This document shows positions 50,267 to 57,030 of a DNA stretch of 64,000 bases, piece by piece. Each line of letters opens with the position of its first letter. Position 1 is the first letter of the stretch. Location of the stretch: positions 1-64,000 of the forward strand of contig JASHNT010000124.1 in NCBI GenBank assembly GCA_030041495.1. Reading direction: 5' to 3'. Made by a program: the position numbers and the translations under genes. The notes beneath the pieces are model-generated. The model saw only the letters and a program-made list of their open reading frames with translations, was not told the DNA's origin and ran no database searches. This DNA comes from Bryobacteraceae bacterium (GTDB lineage: Bacteria > Acidobacteriota > Terriglobia > Bryobacterales > Bryobacteraceae).

Positions 50267-51493
50267 ATGGAGCGCTTCACCGGAGTTCTTGGAATCGTTG
50301 CGGTGCTGGCGGTGGCGTATGCGTTCTCAAGCAACCGCAAGGCGATCCGCGCGCGGCTGCTGCTGTGGGGGCTTGGGTTACAATTTGGGTTCGCGTTTCT
50401 GGTACTGAAAACGCCGGTGGAAAAGGCGTTCGGATGGGTGAGCGGAGGAGTCAACCATTTGCTGGATTACGCGGCGGAGGGCAGCAAATTCGTCTTTAGC
50501 GACAAGCTGGGCGCCCCCAGCGACATGTTCGGCACCATTTTCGCCTTTCAAGTCCTGCCCATCATCATTTTTATCGCGTCGTTTTTCGGCATCCTGTACT
50601 ACCTCGGAATCATGCAAGTGCTGGTGCGCGGCATGGCCATGATGATGCAGAAGGTGATGGGCACCAGCGGCGCGGAGTCCCTGAACGTCGCGGCCAGCGT
50701 GTTCATGGGGCAGACCGAGGCTCCGCTGACCATCAAACCCTTTCTCGCGGGACTGACCGAGAGCGAACTATTCACCGTGATGTCGAGCGGCATGGCGCAT
50801 GTTTCGGGGGCGGTCATGGCAGCCTACGTGTTGATCGCGCATGTGGAGATCCGGCACCTGCTGACCGCCGTGATCATGACCGCTCCAGCGACGCTAATGC
50901 TGTCCAAGATGCTGATCCCGGAGACCGGTTCTCCGGAGACGGCGGGCACCGTCAAAATCGACGTGGAACGCCCCGGGGTGAACATCATAGACGCCGCGTC
51001 GCGCGGAGCCTCGGACGGCTTGCACCTGGCACTGAACGTGGGCGCGATGCTGATCGCGTTCATCGGATTGATCGCGATGGTGAATGGCATTCTGCTGGCC
51101 CTGCATTACACGCGCTTCCTGGGGTGGCTGCCGGGATCGATGCAGGAAATTCTCGGGCGCATTTTCTCTCCGGTGGCGTGGCTGCTGGGGGTGAGATGGA
51201 AGGATTGCGCGGCGGTGGGCAATCTGCTGGGCACGCGGCTGATCCTGAATGAATTCGTGGCCTACGTGGATTTGGGCAAGATCGGATCGACGCTGGATCC
51301 CCGGTCGTTCGTGATCTCGACTTATGCCCTGTGCGGCTTCGCGAATTTGAGCTCGATCGCGATTCAAGTGGGAGGGATCGGAGCGCTGGCGCCTACGCGT
51401 AAATCGGATTTGGCGCGGTTGGGATTGAAGGCCGTGGCCTGCGGGACCATGGCCAATTTTATATCGGCGTGTATCGCGGGAATGATGGTATGA
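50267..51493 (+). CDS. nupC: NupC-type concentrative nucleoside transporter
   Basis: 408 residues, about 8-10 membrane segments. Conserved CNT stretches are present: 'FQVLPIIIFIASFFGILYYL', 'NVAASVFMGQTEAPLTIKPF' with the GQTEAP nucleoside-binding motif, 'GTRLILNEFVAYVDLG' and 'CGFANLSSIAIQVGGIGALA'. It imports nucleosides with protons or sodium. It lies between two phosphorylase genes and overlaps the next start by 4 nt. Confidence 0.94.
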   Translation: MERFTGVLGIVAVLAVAYAFSSNRKAIRARLLLWGLGLQFGFAFLVLKTPVEKAFGWVSGGVNHLLDYAAEGSKFVFSDKLGAPSDMFGTIFAFQVLPIIIFIASFFGILYYLGIMQVLVRGMAMMMQKVMGTSGAESLNVAASVFMGQTEAPLTIKPFLAGLTESELFTVMSSGMAHVSGAVMAAYVLIAHVEIRHLLTAVIMTAPATLMLSKMLIPETGSPETAGTVKIDVERPGVNIIDAASRGASDGLHLALNVGAMLIAFIGLIAMVNGILLALHYTRFLGWLPGSMQEILGRIFSPVAWLLGVRWKDCAAVGNLLGTRLILNEFVAYVDLGKIGSTLDPRSFVISTYALCGFANLSSIAIQVGGIGALAPTRKSDLARLGLKAVACGTMANFISACIAGMMV

Positions 51494-52266
51494 ACACGGA
51501 TCCAAAAATCGGAGTGGTGCTGGGCAGCGGGCTGGGCGCATTTGCCGAAACGCTGTGCTGCCGCGCGGAGACGGCGTATGCCGAGATCGCAGGATGGCCA
51601 AGGTCGACGGCGATCGGCCATGCGGGGAAATTAGTGTCGGGCCGGGTGGGACCGGCAGAAGTGATCGTGCTGGCAGGGCGCGCGCATTTATACGAAGGCT
51701 ACACGCCGCAGCAGGTCACTTTCGGCATTCGTGAGCTGGCCCAACGCGGCGTGCGCAGCGTGATCCTGACCAACGCGGCGGGAGGAATCAATCTCAACTA
51801 CCGGCCGGGCCAACTGGTGCTGATCTCGGATCACATCAATTTGCTGGGCGCGAATCCGCTGACCGGACCGAATGACGATAGTGCGGGCCCGCGCTTTCCG
51901 GACATGAGCGATGCCTACGCTCGCGCGTACCGCGAGATCGCGCACGAGGAAGCGGCCAAGCTGGGGCTGACCCTCGAAGAAGGCGTGTACGCGGCCGTGC
52001 CCGGCCCGAGCTATGAAACTCCCGCAGAAATCCGCTATCTGCGAACCATCGGCGCGGACCTGGTGGGGATGTCGACGGTGCCGGAGACCATCGCCGCGAA
52101 TTACCTGGGGATGAAGGTGCTCGGGATTTCGTGCGTGACCAACATGGCCGCCGGTGTCCAGCGGCAAAAGCTGGTGCACAACGAGGTGCTCGAATGCGGC
52201 GCGCGAGTGCAAGAGGCGCTGAGCTCGCTGTTGAACGCGGTCATCATTCGGCTCTCGGCAGCCTGA
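51490..52266 (+). CDS. punA: purine nucleoside phosphorylase (trimeric type)
   Basis: 258 residues from ATG 51490 (overlap with nupC stop). 'GVVLGSGLGAFAE' , 'VIVLAGRAHLYEGYTPQQVT', 'LTNAAGGINLNYRPGQLVLI', 'AVPGPSYETPAEIRYLRTIG' and 'GMSTVPETIAANYLGMKVLG' are all hallmarks of the PNP/MTAP trimeric family. The Asn of 'ISCVTNMAAG' is the purine-specificity residue. Last gene of the salvage operon. Confidence 0.94.
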   Translation: MNTDPKIGVVLGSGLGAFAETLCCRAETAYAEIAGWPRSTAIGHAGKLVSGRVGPAEVIVLAGRAHLYEGYTPQQVTFGIRELAQRGVRSVILTNAAGGINLNYRPGQLVLISDHINLLGANPLTGPNDDSAGPRFPDMSDAYARAYREIAHEEAAKLGLTLEEGVYAAVPGPSYETPAEIRYLRTIGADLVGMSTVPETIAANYLGMKVLGISCVTNMAAGVQRQKLVHNEVLECGARVQEALSSLLNAVIIRLSAA

Positions 52267-52332
52267 TGATGGGGCGCAACATGGGGCGCAACCCGGCTCG
52301 CCTGCCGTGCGTGAAACAACTATCCTAAAAGC

Positions 52333-52830
52333 ATGGGCGCTAAATCTGCGCTTTCCGTAGAGCAGTACCTGCACACGTCGTTCCCGGATCTCGACAAAGA
52401 ATATCGGGATGGGGAACTGGTGGAGCGTTCCTTGCCTACATATTCGCATGGTAGAACTCAAGGCCGCCTGTTTGCGTTTTTCGAAGCTCTTCGAAAAGCG
52501 CACTCTCTGCACGCCAGCGTGGAGACAAGGCTGAAACTACGCACTGGACTTTATCTGATTCCCGATGTCGCCGTGTTTCACGGCTCGGATCCGCCGGAAA
52601 TGCCCGACTACCCTCCGCTGGTGGCCATCGAGATTCTTTCTCCGGATGACCGGCTCGACGCAGTGGCCGGGAAGCTGGAAGAGTATCGTGCGTGGGGCGT
52701 GCCGCATACCTTGGCGGTCGATCCGGCGGCGAAGCGCTTCTATGACTATGACGGCAAAATGAACCAGGTAAACGGGCTTCGAATTCCGGAGCTCGACATT
52801 GAGCTCCAGCCAGCTGCGATTTTCGACTGA
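52333..52830 (+). CDS. Uma2-family (DUF820) endonuclease-like protein
   Basis: 165 residues. 'EYRDGELVERSLPTYSHGRT', 'LIPDVAVFHGSDPPEMPDYP' and 'VAIEILSPDDRLDAVAGKLE' give the PD-(D/E)xK-like core. Only moderately similar to the Uma2 protein at 47743-48300, so the two are not a recent duplication. Single gene. Confidence 0.87.
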   Translation: MGAKSALSVEQYLHTSFPDLDKEYRDGELVERSLPTYSHGRTQGRLFAFFEALRKAHSLHASVETRLKLRTGLYLIPDVAVFHGSDPPEMPDYPPLVAIEILSPDDRLDAVAGKLEEYRAWGVPHTLAVDPAAKRFYDYDGKMNQVNGLRIPELDIELQPAAIFD

Positions 52831-53001
52831 CGGAATTGCGCTGTGAAGCGATTGGCGCACATTCGCAGGTCGCGTTAATCCCCAGGTATGAGGGTTGAGG
52901 AGAACGCACCCCCGAAGCCGACGAAACCGCCGGGATGGAGCAACTTCCAAAGGGTGCTTAGTAGGTTATTAAGACCGCCAATGAGGAGGACTAAATGATG
53001 G

Positions 53002-53346
53002 TTATCGCGTCGTTTCCAGGACAAAGGGGGCAGTGCAGGGGCGCGTTGTTTTTACAAGGACGGACTGATCAGGGAATCCACGGTCCTTGCACTCTAGGAT
53101 TGTTCTCTGGAGTCTAAGTTCGGTTATCGACATGGCAAATAATCTTTTGCCGTTCAGTTCTTGTATCCAGATATTCTGCAATACTGCTCCGTCGCGGTGG
53201 CTCAACTGTAGCGTGTAATACTCATGCCATGTGCCAAATAGGAAGCACACCCAAGCGAAATAAAACAAGAAGCGTAGGTCGTGCTTGATCGCTGCCACTA
53301 CCATGAGCACAGTTGAGCAACCGATTCCCAAGGGCCCCCAAAACAA
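53002..53346 (-). CDS. possible small membrane protein
   Basis: 114 residues from TTG 53346; the frame stays open to a stop about 20 codons further upstream, so the start is uncertain. Two hydrophobic stretches ('FWGPLGIGCSTVLMVVAAIK' and 'LRFLFYFAWVCFLFG') precede a polar C-terminus. Base composition is lower in GC than the neighbours. No family recognised. Confidence 0.45.
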   Translation of the reverse strand: MFWGPLGIGCSTVLMVVAAIKHDLRFLFYFAWVCFLFGTWHEYYTLQLSHRDGAVLQNIWIQELNGKRLFAMSITELRLQRTILECKDRGFPDQSVLVKTTRPCTAPFVLETTR

Positions 53347-53465
53347 GATTGCTTTCGTGGTGTTTTTCCCCAGACGGCTCTTTTGGAGGGCCGAGAACTA
53401 CCGCCTTAATCCATCGGAGCGTAGCGCTATACTATCACTCCACGTGAGTGAGGTGATTTCTTGCG

Positions 53466-54221
53466 TTACTTGCGATTGTCTTTGCCCGTAATGTGGGGCA
53501 CGTCCTGATTATTCTCGTTGCAGATGTATTCCTGGAGATCGACCCCGTCCTGTAATTTGGAGTGGCCATACATGGTGAAGGGAGCGGTGTAGGCTCCGGG
53601 ATCATCGATGGTGGCCTCATATTCCAGGTGCGTGAGGTCGGGGCGGCGGAAGCGCTCGATGACGTGCAGCATCTCGGTGTGCGGATGGCCGGCGAAATCG
53701 AACCAGAAACGATCATTGAAACCGACCGAGTCGATCACCAGAGTGTCACCGTCAAACAACCCGATGGAATGGCCGTACCAGGTGGGGTCGGGGTCGGCGG
53801 GATGTTTGCGGCCGTCCATGAAGATCTGGCGGTAGCTGTGAATGTTGCCTTCGAAGAGAAAGTAAATGTAGTTGGGAATCTGGACGATCCGCCAGGGATA
53901 GGGATTCTGGCGCGGCACGCCAGTAGGCAAGCAATTGGCCTCCGGATCGTCCTTGGACAGGCGCTTCTTGGTGAGCTCGGCAGCCCAGGGCTGGAGCGGA
54001 AGGGTTTCGCCCTTCTTGAGCGCGCTCGAAATATCGTAGATGAAGTTGTGCTCCGGGCTCCAGACTCCGGAGAAATCGGGCTTGCCGTCGGCAGTGCGGG
54101 GAGCCGGACCGGAGCGGGTGGAAGCCCCGAGGTTGGAGACCGCCTCGGCTTGCCCTTGCGCAGCGGCGGGCAGAGCCGCGAGCGCAGCCAGAATCGTCAG
54201 ACTAAGGAAGTTGAGTCTCAC
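53466..54221 (-). CDS. secreted protein, paralogue of the 1034-1915 gene
   Basis: 251 residues with a signal peptide (LSLTILAALAALPAAAQ). 'TADGKPDFSGVWSPEHNF', 'MDGRKHPADPDPTWYGHSIG' and 'LFDGDTLVIDSVGFNDRFWF' line up with the first secreted protein of the window. The final third ('VIERFRRPDLTHLEYEATID' ... 'CNENNQD') is likewise shared. Family function unknown; probably periplasmic or extracellular. Transcribed toward the left, away from the tRNA pair. Confidence 0.85.
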   Translation of the reverse strand: MRLNFLSLTILAALAALPAAAQGQAEAVSNLGASTRSGPAPRTADGKPDFSGVWSPEHNFIYDISSALKKGETLPLQPWAAELTKKRLSKDDPEANCLPTGVPRQNPYPWRIVQIPNYIYFLFEGNIHSYRQIFMDGRKHPADPDPTWYGHSIGLFDGDTLVIDSVGFNDRFWFDFAGHPHTEMLHVIERFRRPDLTHLEYEATIDDPGAYTAPFTMYGHSKLQDGVDLQEYICNENNQDVPHITGKDNRK

Positions 54222-54326
54222 GGGCTGAAAGTATCATGCAGCAAAGTGAGGGTCAAGGACGAAGGAACCGGGCAGAGAAGTTGGAAGGCGAGGTTGTGGT
54301 GTTAAACTGGTACCGATTCCAGGTTC

Positions 54327-54401
54327 GCGGGGTTGGCCTAGAGGTTGGGCGTCAGCCTTCCAAGCTGATTTACACGGGTTCGAGTCCCGTACCCCGCTCC
54401 A
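54327..54401 (+). tRNA. tRNA-Gly (anticodon TCC)
   Basis: Complete cloverleaf: acceptor GCGGGGT/ACCCCGC, anticodon stem TCAGC/GCTGA with loop CTTCCAA, T-arm CGGGTTCGAGTCCCG and a genomically encoded CCA. Twenty-one bases before the tRNA-Thr gene. Confidence 0.96.
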
Positions 54402-54422
54402 GCCCAGTCGCGGATCACACTG

Positions 54423-54498
54423 GCCGGCGTAGCTCAGTTGGTAGAGCATCTGATTTGTAATCAGAGGGTCGGGGGTTCAAGCCCCTCCGCCGGCTCCA
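54423..54498 (+). tRNA. tRNA-Thr (anticodon TGT)
   Basis: Acceptor GCCGGCG/CGCCGGC, D-arm AGCTCAGTTGGTAGAGC, anticodon stem TCTGA/TCAGA with loop TTTGTAA, T-arm GGGGGTTCAAGCCCC, encoded CCA. Probably co-transcribed with tRNA-Gly. Confidence 0.96.
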
Positions 54499-54508
54499 AT
54501 CATCCAAA

Positions 54509-54527
54509 ACGTTATCATCGATAACGT
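54509..54527. promoter_or_regulatory. perfect palindrome over the GNAT start codon
   Basis: ACGTTATC-ATC-GATAACGT, 8-bp arms, 10 bp after tRNA-Thr and overlapping the GTG start (54526) of the next gene. It has no T-tract. It may be an operator, or a hairpin at the end of the tRNA transcript that also covers the ribosome start site. Confidence 0.6.
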
Positions 54528-55098
54528 GGTCGAGATCGAAACGCCCAGGCTGCGGCTCCGCGGTTGGATCGAGGCCGATTTTGAGCCGTTGGCGGCAATG
54601 TGTGCCGACCCGCGGGTCATGGAGTTTTTTCCTTCCACGTTCTCGCGGGAAGAAACCGAGGCCCTGTGGAAACGCATCCATGCGCACTTCGCACGTTACG
54701 GTTTCGGTCCGTGGGCGATGGAGGTAGAGGGAGAATTCGCGGGCTCTCTGGGGCTCAATTGGGTCCCATTTGAGACGCACTTCACCCCATGCGTCGAGAT
54801 CGGCTACCGGTTGCGAAGTGAATTCTGGGGCCGGGGTCTGGCCACCGAAGGCGGGAGGACAGCGTTAAGGTACGGCTTCGAACATCTTCAGCTCCCGGAA
54901 ATCGTAGCCTTTACCGTAACGGCCAACAAAAGATCGCGCCGCGTGATGGAGAAAATCGGGCTCGCTTTCTCAGAAGAGTTCGATCATCCACTCATGCCCA
55001 AGGGCCACCCTTTCGAGCGGCATGTGCTGTATCGAATCTCGCGGAGCGGCTGGGACGATCTCCCATTGGATACGCGATTGCACGGGGTCACCTCGTGA
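54526..55098 (+). CDS. GNAT N-acetyltransferase (RimJ/RimL type)
   Basis: 190 residues from GTG 54526. 'ETPRLRLRGWIEADFEPLAA' opens a RimJ/RimL-like GNAT; 'VEIGYRLRSEFWGRGLATEG' holds the acetyl-CoA-binding RGxA-type loop, and 'TANKRSRRVMEKIGLAF' the C-terminal motif. Substrate (protein N-terminus or small amine) unknown. It overlaps the next gene by 4 nt. Confidence 0.9.
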   Translation: MVEIETPRLRLRGWIEADFEPLAAMCADPRVMEFFPSTFSREETEALWKRIHAHFARYGFGPWAMEVEGEFAGSLGLNWVPFETHFTPCVEIGYRLRSEFWGRGLATEGGRTALRYGFEHLQLPEIVAFTVTANKRSRRVMEKIGLAFSEEFDHPLMPKGHPFERHVLYRISRSGWDDLPLDTRLHGVTS

Positions 55099-55349
55099 AG
55101 ACTCTAACTGGTTGTATCCAAAAAGCCTTACTGGCCGGAGCGATGTTGGCTCCGGTAACGATTACCGGCTGCGCGGTACACGCCGGGTTCTATGATCGGG
55201 ATCATCACGACTATCACCGCTGGCGCGCAGACGAACAGCCGCACTTCGACGCCTGGGTCGCCGAGACACACCGGCAACCGGTCGCCTACGAAAAGTTAGG
55301 CGACAACGACAAGCAAGCTTACTGGAACTGGCGGCACGAGCATCCGTAG
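55095..55349 (+). CDS. small putative lipoprotein
   Basis: 84 residues from GTG 55095. Signal with lipobox-like ITGC; mature part is His/Asp/Tyr-rich ('DRDHHDYHRWRADEQPHFDA') and ends with aromatic 'AYWNWRHEHP'. No family recognised. Coupled to the GNAT gene by a 4-nt overlap. Confidence 0.6.
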   Translation: MKTLTGCIQKALLAGAMLAPVTITGCAVHAGFYDRDHHDYHRWRADEQPHFDAWVAETHRQPVAYEKLGDNDKQAYWNWRHEHP

Positions 55350-55415
55350 CCCGGGCACACACGGGACGGCGCCGGTCGACCCGGGTGCGATAACCTCCGC
55401 ACCCACACGCTAGCC

Positions 55416-55763
55416 TCAGCGTGCGCCGGCCCTCCGGTCAGCCTTGACCATGACCTGCCGCAAGATGCCGTTGATCCTTGTGGAATAACCGTCACCATAT
55501 GCCTTGAGCCAGTCCACCACGTCCCGGTCGAGCCGCGCCGCCACCAGCACCTTAGGCGCTCGCCTGAACTTCGCCAATTGCTCCCCGGTCAAAGCCGGTA
55601 CGTCCGAATAGTCGATTCCCATTTCATCGCCAGCGGCCTGTTTCTTGGCAACGCGCGCCAGGGAGGCTCGCTGCCGCCTAGTCAGCGGCTTGCTGAAGAT
55701 AGACTCGGCGCTCACGCTGATTTGCCTGCCGCGCCGAGATGATGCGGATGATTTCTTCGCCAT
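55416..55763 (-). CDS. brnA: BrnA-type antitoxin
   Basis: 115 residues from ATG 55763; GTG 55715 (starting SAESIFSKPL) is an alternative. The C-terminal ribbon-helix-helix region is diagnostic: 'LVAARLDRDVVDWLKAYGDG' then YSTRINGILRQVM. The middle 'DYSDVPALTGEQLAKFRRAP' is typical too. It neutralises BrnT and represses the operon. It overlaps brnT by 86 nt with the chosen start, or 38 nt with the alternative. Confidence 0.87.
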   Translation of the reverse strand: MAKKSSASSRRGRQISVSAESIFSKPLTRRQRASLARVAKKQAAGDEMGIDYSDVPALTGEQLAKFRRAPKVLVAARLDRDVVDWLKAYGDGYSTRINGILRQVMVKADRRAGAR

Positions 55764-55971
55764 TCTTTTCGTCCTCACGGTATACATGCACCACCAACAC
55801 CAGAGCGTGTTGGACGGCCCCAATCGCGTGCCAGCGGGTCTCCCCGCCGATGGTCCGGTCGGCGGCCAGGATCATCGACGGATCGTTGAAGACGCGGGCC
55901 CCAGTTTCAAAATCCAGACCGTGCTTCGTGAGATTCGCCCGGTTCTTAGCGGCATCCCACTCGAAGCGCAT
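55678..55971 (-). CDS. brnT: BrnT-type ribonuclease toxin
   Basis: 97 residues. 'MRFEWDAAKNRANLTKHGLD' is the BrnT signature, followed by 'VFNDPSMILAAD', 'LVLVVHVYRED' and 'IIRIISARQANQRERRVY'. The RelE/Sm-like fold carries the active-site His/Arg residues. Complete, so the pair appears functional. A perfect 21-bp palindrome lies 2 nt upstream of its start codon. Confidence 0.92.
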   Translation of the reverse strand: MRFEWDAAKNRANLTKHGLDFETGARVFNDPSMILAADRTIGGETRWHAIGAVQHALVLVVHVYREDEKNGEEIIRIISARQANQRERRVYLQQAAD

Positions 55972-55972
55972 T

Positions 55973-55993
55973 TGTTATACATAGTGTATAACA
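55973..55993. promoter_or_regulatory. perfect 21-bp palindrome, probable BrnA operator
   Basis: TGTTATACA-TAG-TGTATAACA. It contains TATACA/TATAAC hexamers usable as a -10 for brnT and sits directly before its ATG. BrnTA operons are known to be autorepressed by BrnA through RHH binding to such repeats. Confidence 0.82.
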
Positions 55994-56083
55994 GTAAGGT
56001 CGATCAGTGGATCCGCGCTATGCCGGTAGCCATCAACGGTGTGAATACCGAGCCTACTTTGAGCGAACCTGGGAACGCTATAC

Positions 56084-56905
56084 TTGCGACAGTTGGCAAA
56101 AGCAAAGACAAGGATCCCGATTCGCCCTGAAATTGCGGCAAAAGTTCTTTTTGACTCCGACCACACCTGCTGTCGATGTCGAGACAGCGGCAGGCCGACG
56201 CAACTTCACCACGTAGATGGAGATCCCAGCAATAACGCGGAGGTCAACCTGGCGGTACTCTGCGTGTTATGCCACCACGAGACCCTCCTGCAGGGCGGGT
56301 TCGGGCGAACGCTTAATCCGGATTTAGTCGTCCGTTTTCGAAACGACTGGGTAAAGCGCGTCTCGGAGCGTAGAGTGAAGGCGGATGGATTGGCTGCCGC
56401 ACGAATGGCGGAGTCACCGAGAGCCGCTTCAGCCTCTGAGGAGGCTAAGGCATTGAGCGCTCCGCGGAAAGAGTTAGCAATCTATGTGCGGGACCTACCG
56501 GGAATCCTTGCCAAAAGCGTAGCTCTAGCTGCTCCGGGCCGGGAGTCCGGCGTCACACAATCGATGGTACAGGCCACCGACGAACTTACCGGCGTACTCG
56601 TGCAGATTTTGGTGCATCTGGCATCATGGTTTCCCAAAGACCACTTCGACGGCCAGTCAGCGTCCGAGTATTTCAGTTTGTACATCTCGAACCGCGCAAA
56701 GTGGCGCCGCGCCCTGGCAGAACCTGACGGCGTCGGAACCGGCGGCACGCTCGTCAGGATTACAACCGCTTATGGCGTCTTCGAAGATGCGAGGGCGGCA
56801 GTGGACGACGTGGTTTCCGCCCTGTTTGTCAATCAACGCGGGTTTGATCTGCCCCAGTGGCGCATGCAGTGGAAGGCGGCTACTGAACACGTCGGTCCCA
56901 TTTAA
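56084..56905 (+). CDS. HNH endonuclease-domain protein
   Basis: 273 residues from TTG 56084. The N-terminal HNH module has two Cys pairs and the core: 'VLFDSDHTCCRCRDSGRPTQ', LHHVDGDPSNN, 'VNLAVLCVLCHHETLLQGGF'. The remaining 170 residues are helical and unrecognised. The TTG directly follows a TATACT hexamer (56079-56084), so the start may be leaderless or slightly different. It is divergent from brnTA and may belong to the same accessory block. Confidence 0.8.
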   Translation: MRQLAKAKTRIPIRPEIAAKVLFDSDHTCCRCRDSGRPTQLHHVDGDPSNNAEVNLAVLCVLCHHETLLQGGFGRTLNPDLVVRFRNDWVKRVSERRVKADGLAAARMAESPRAASASEEAKALSAPRKELAIYVRDLPGILAKSVALAAPGRESGVTQSMVQATDELTGVLVQILVHLASWFPKDHFDGQSASEYFSLYISNRAKWRRALAEPDGVGTGGTLVRITTAYGVFEDARAAVDDVVSALFVNQRGFDLPQWRMQWKAATEHVGPI

Positions 56906-57030
56906 CAACTGGCCCGGGAGTCAGCGACTGTCAGAAGTACGACGACCTACGCTACGACGATGAGCGCGTTACTGGAGCTGGCGGCGCGAGCATCCGTAGG
57001 GGTCGGCTTGCCTCGTCCGAAATAGGGCGC

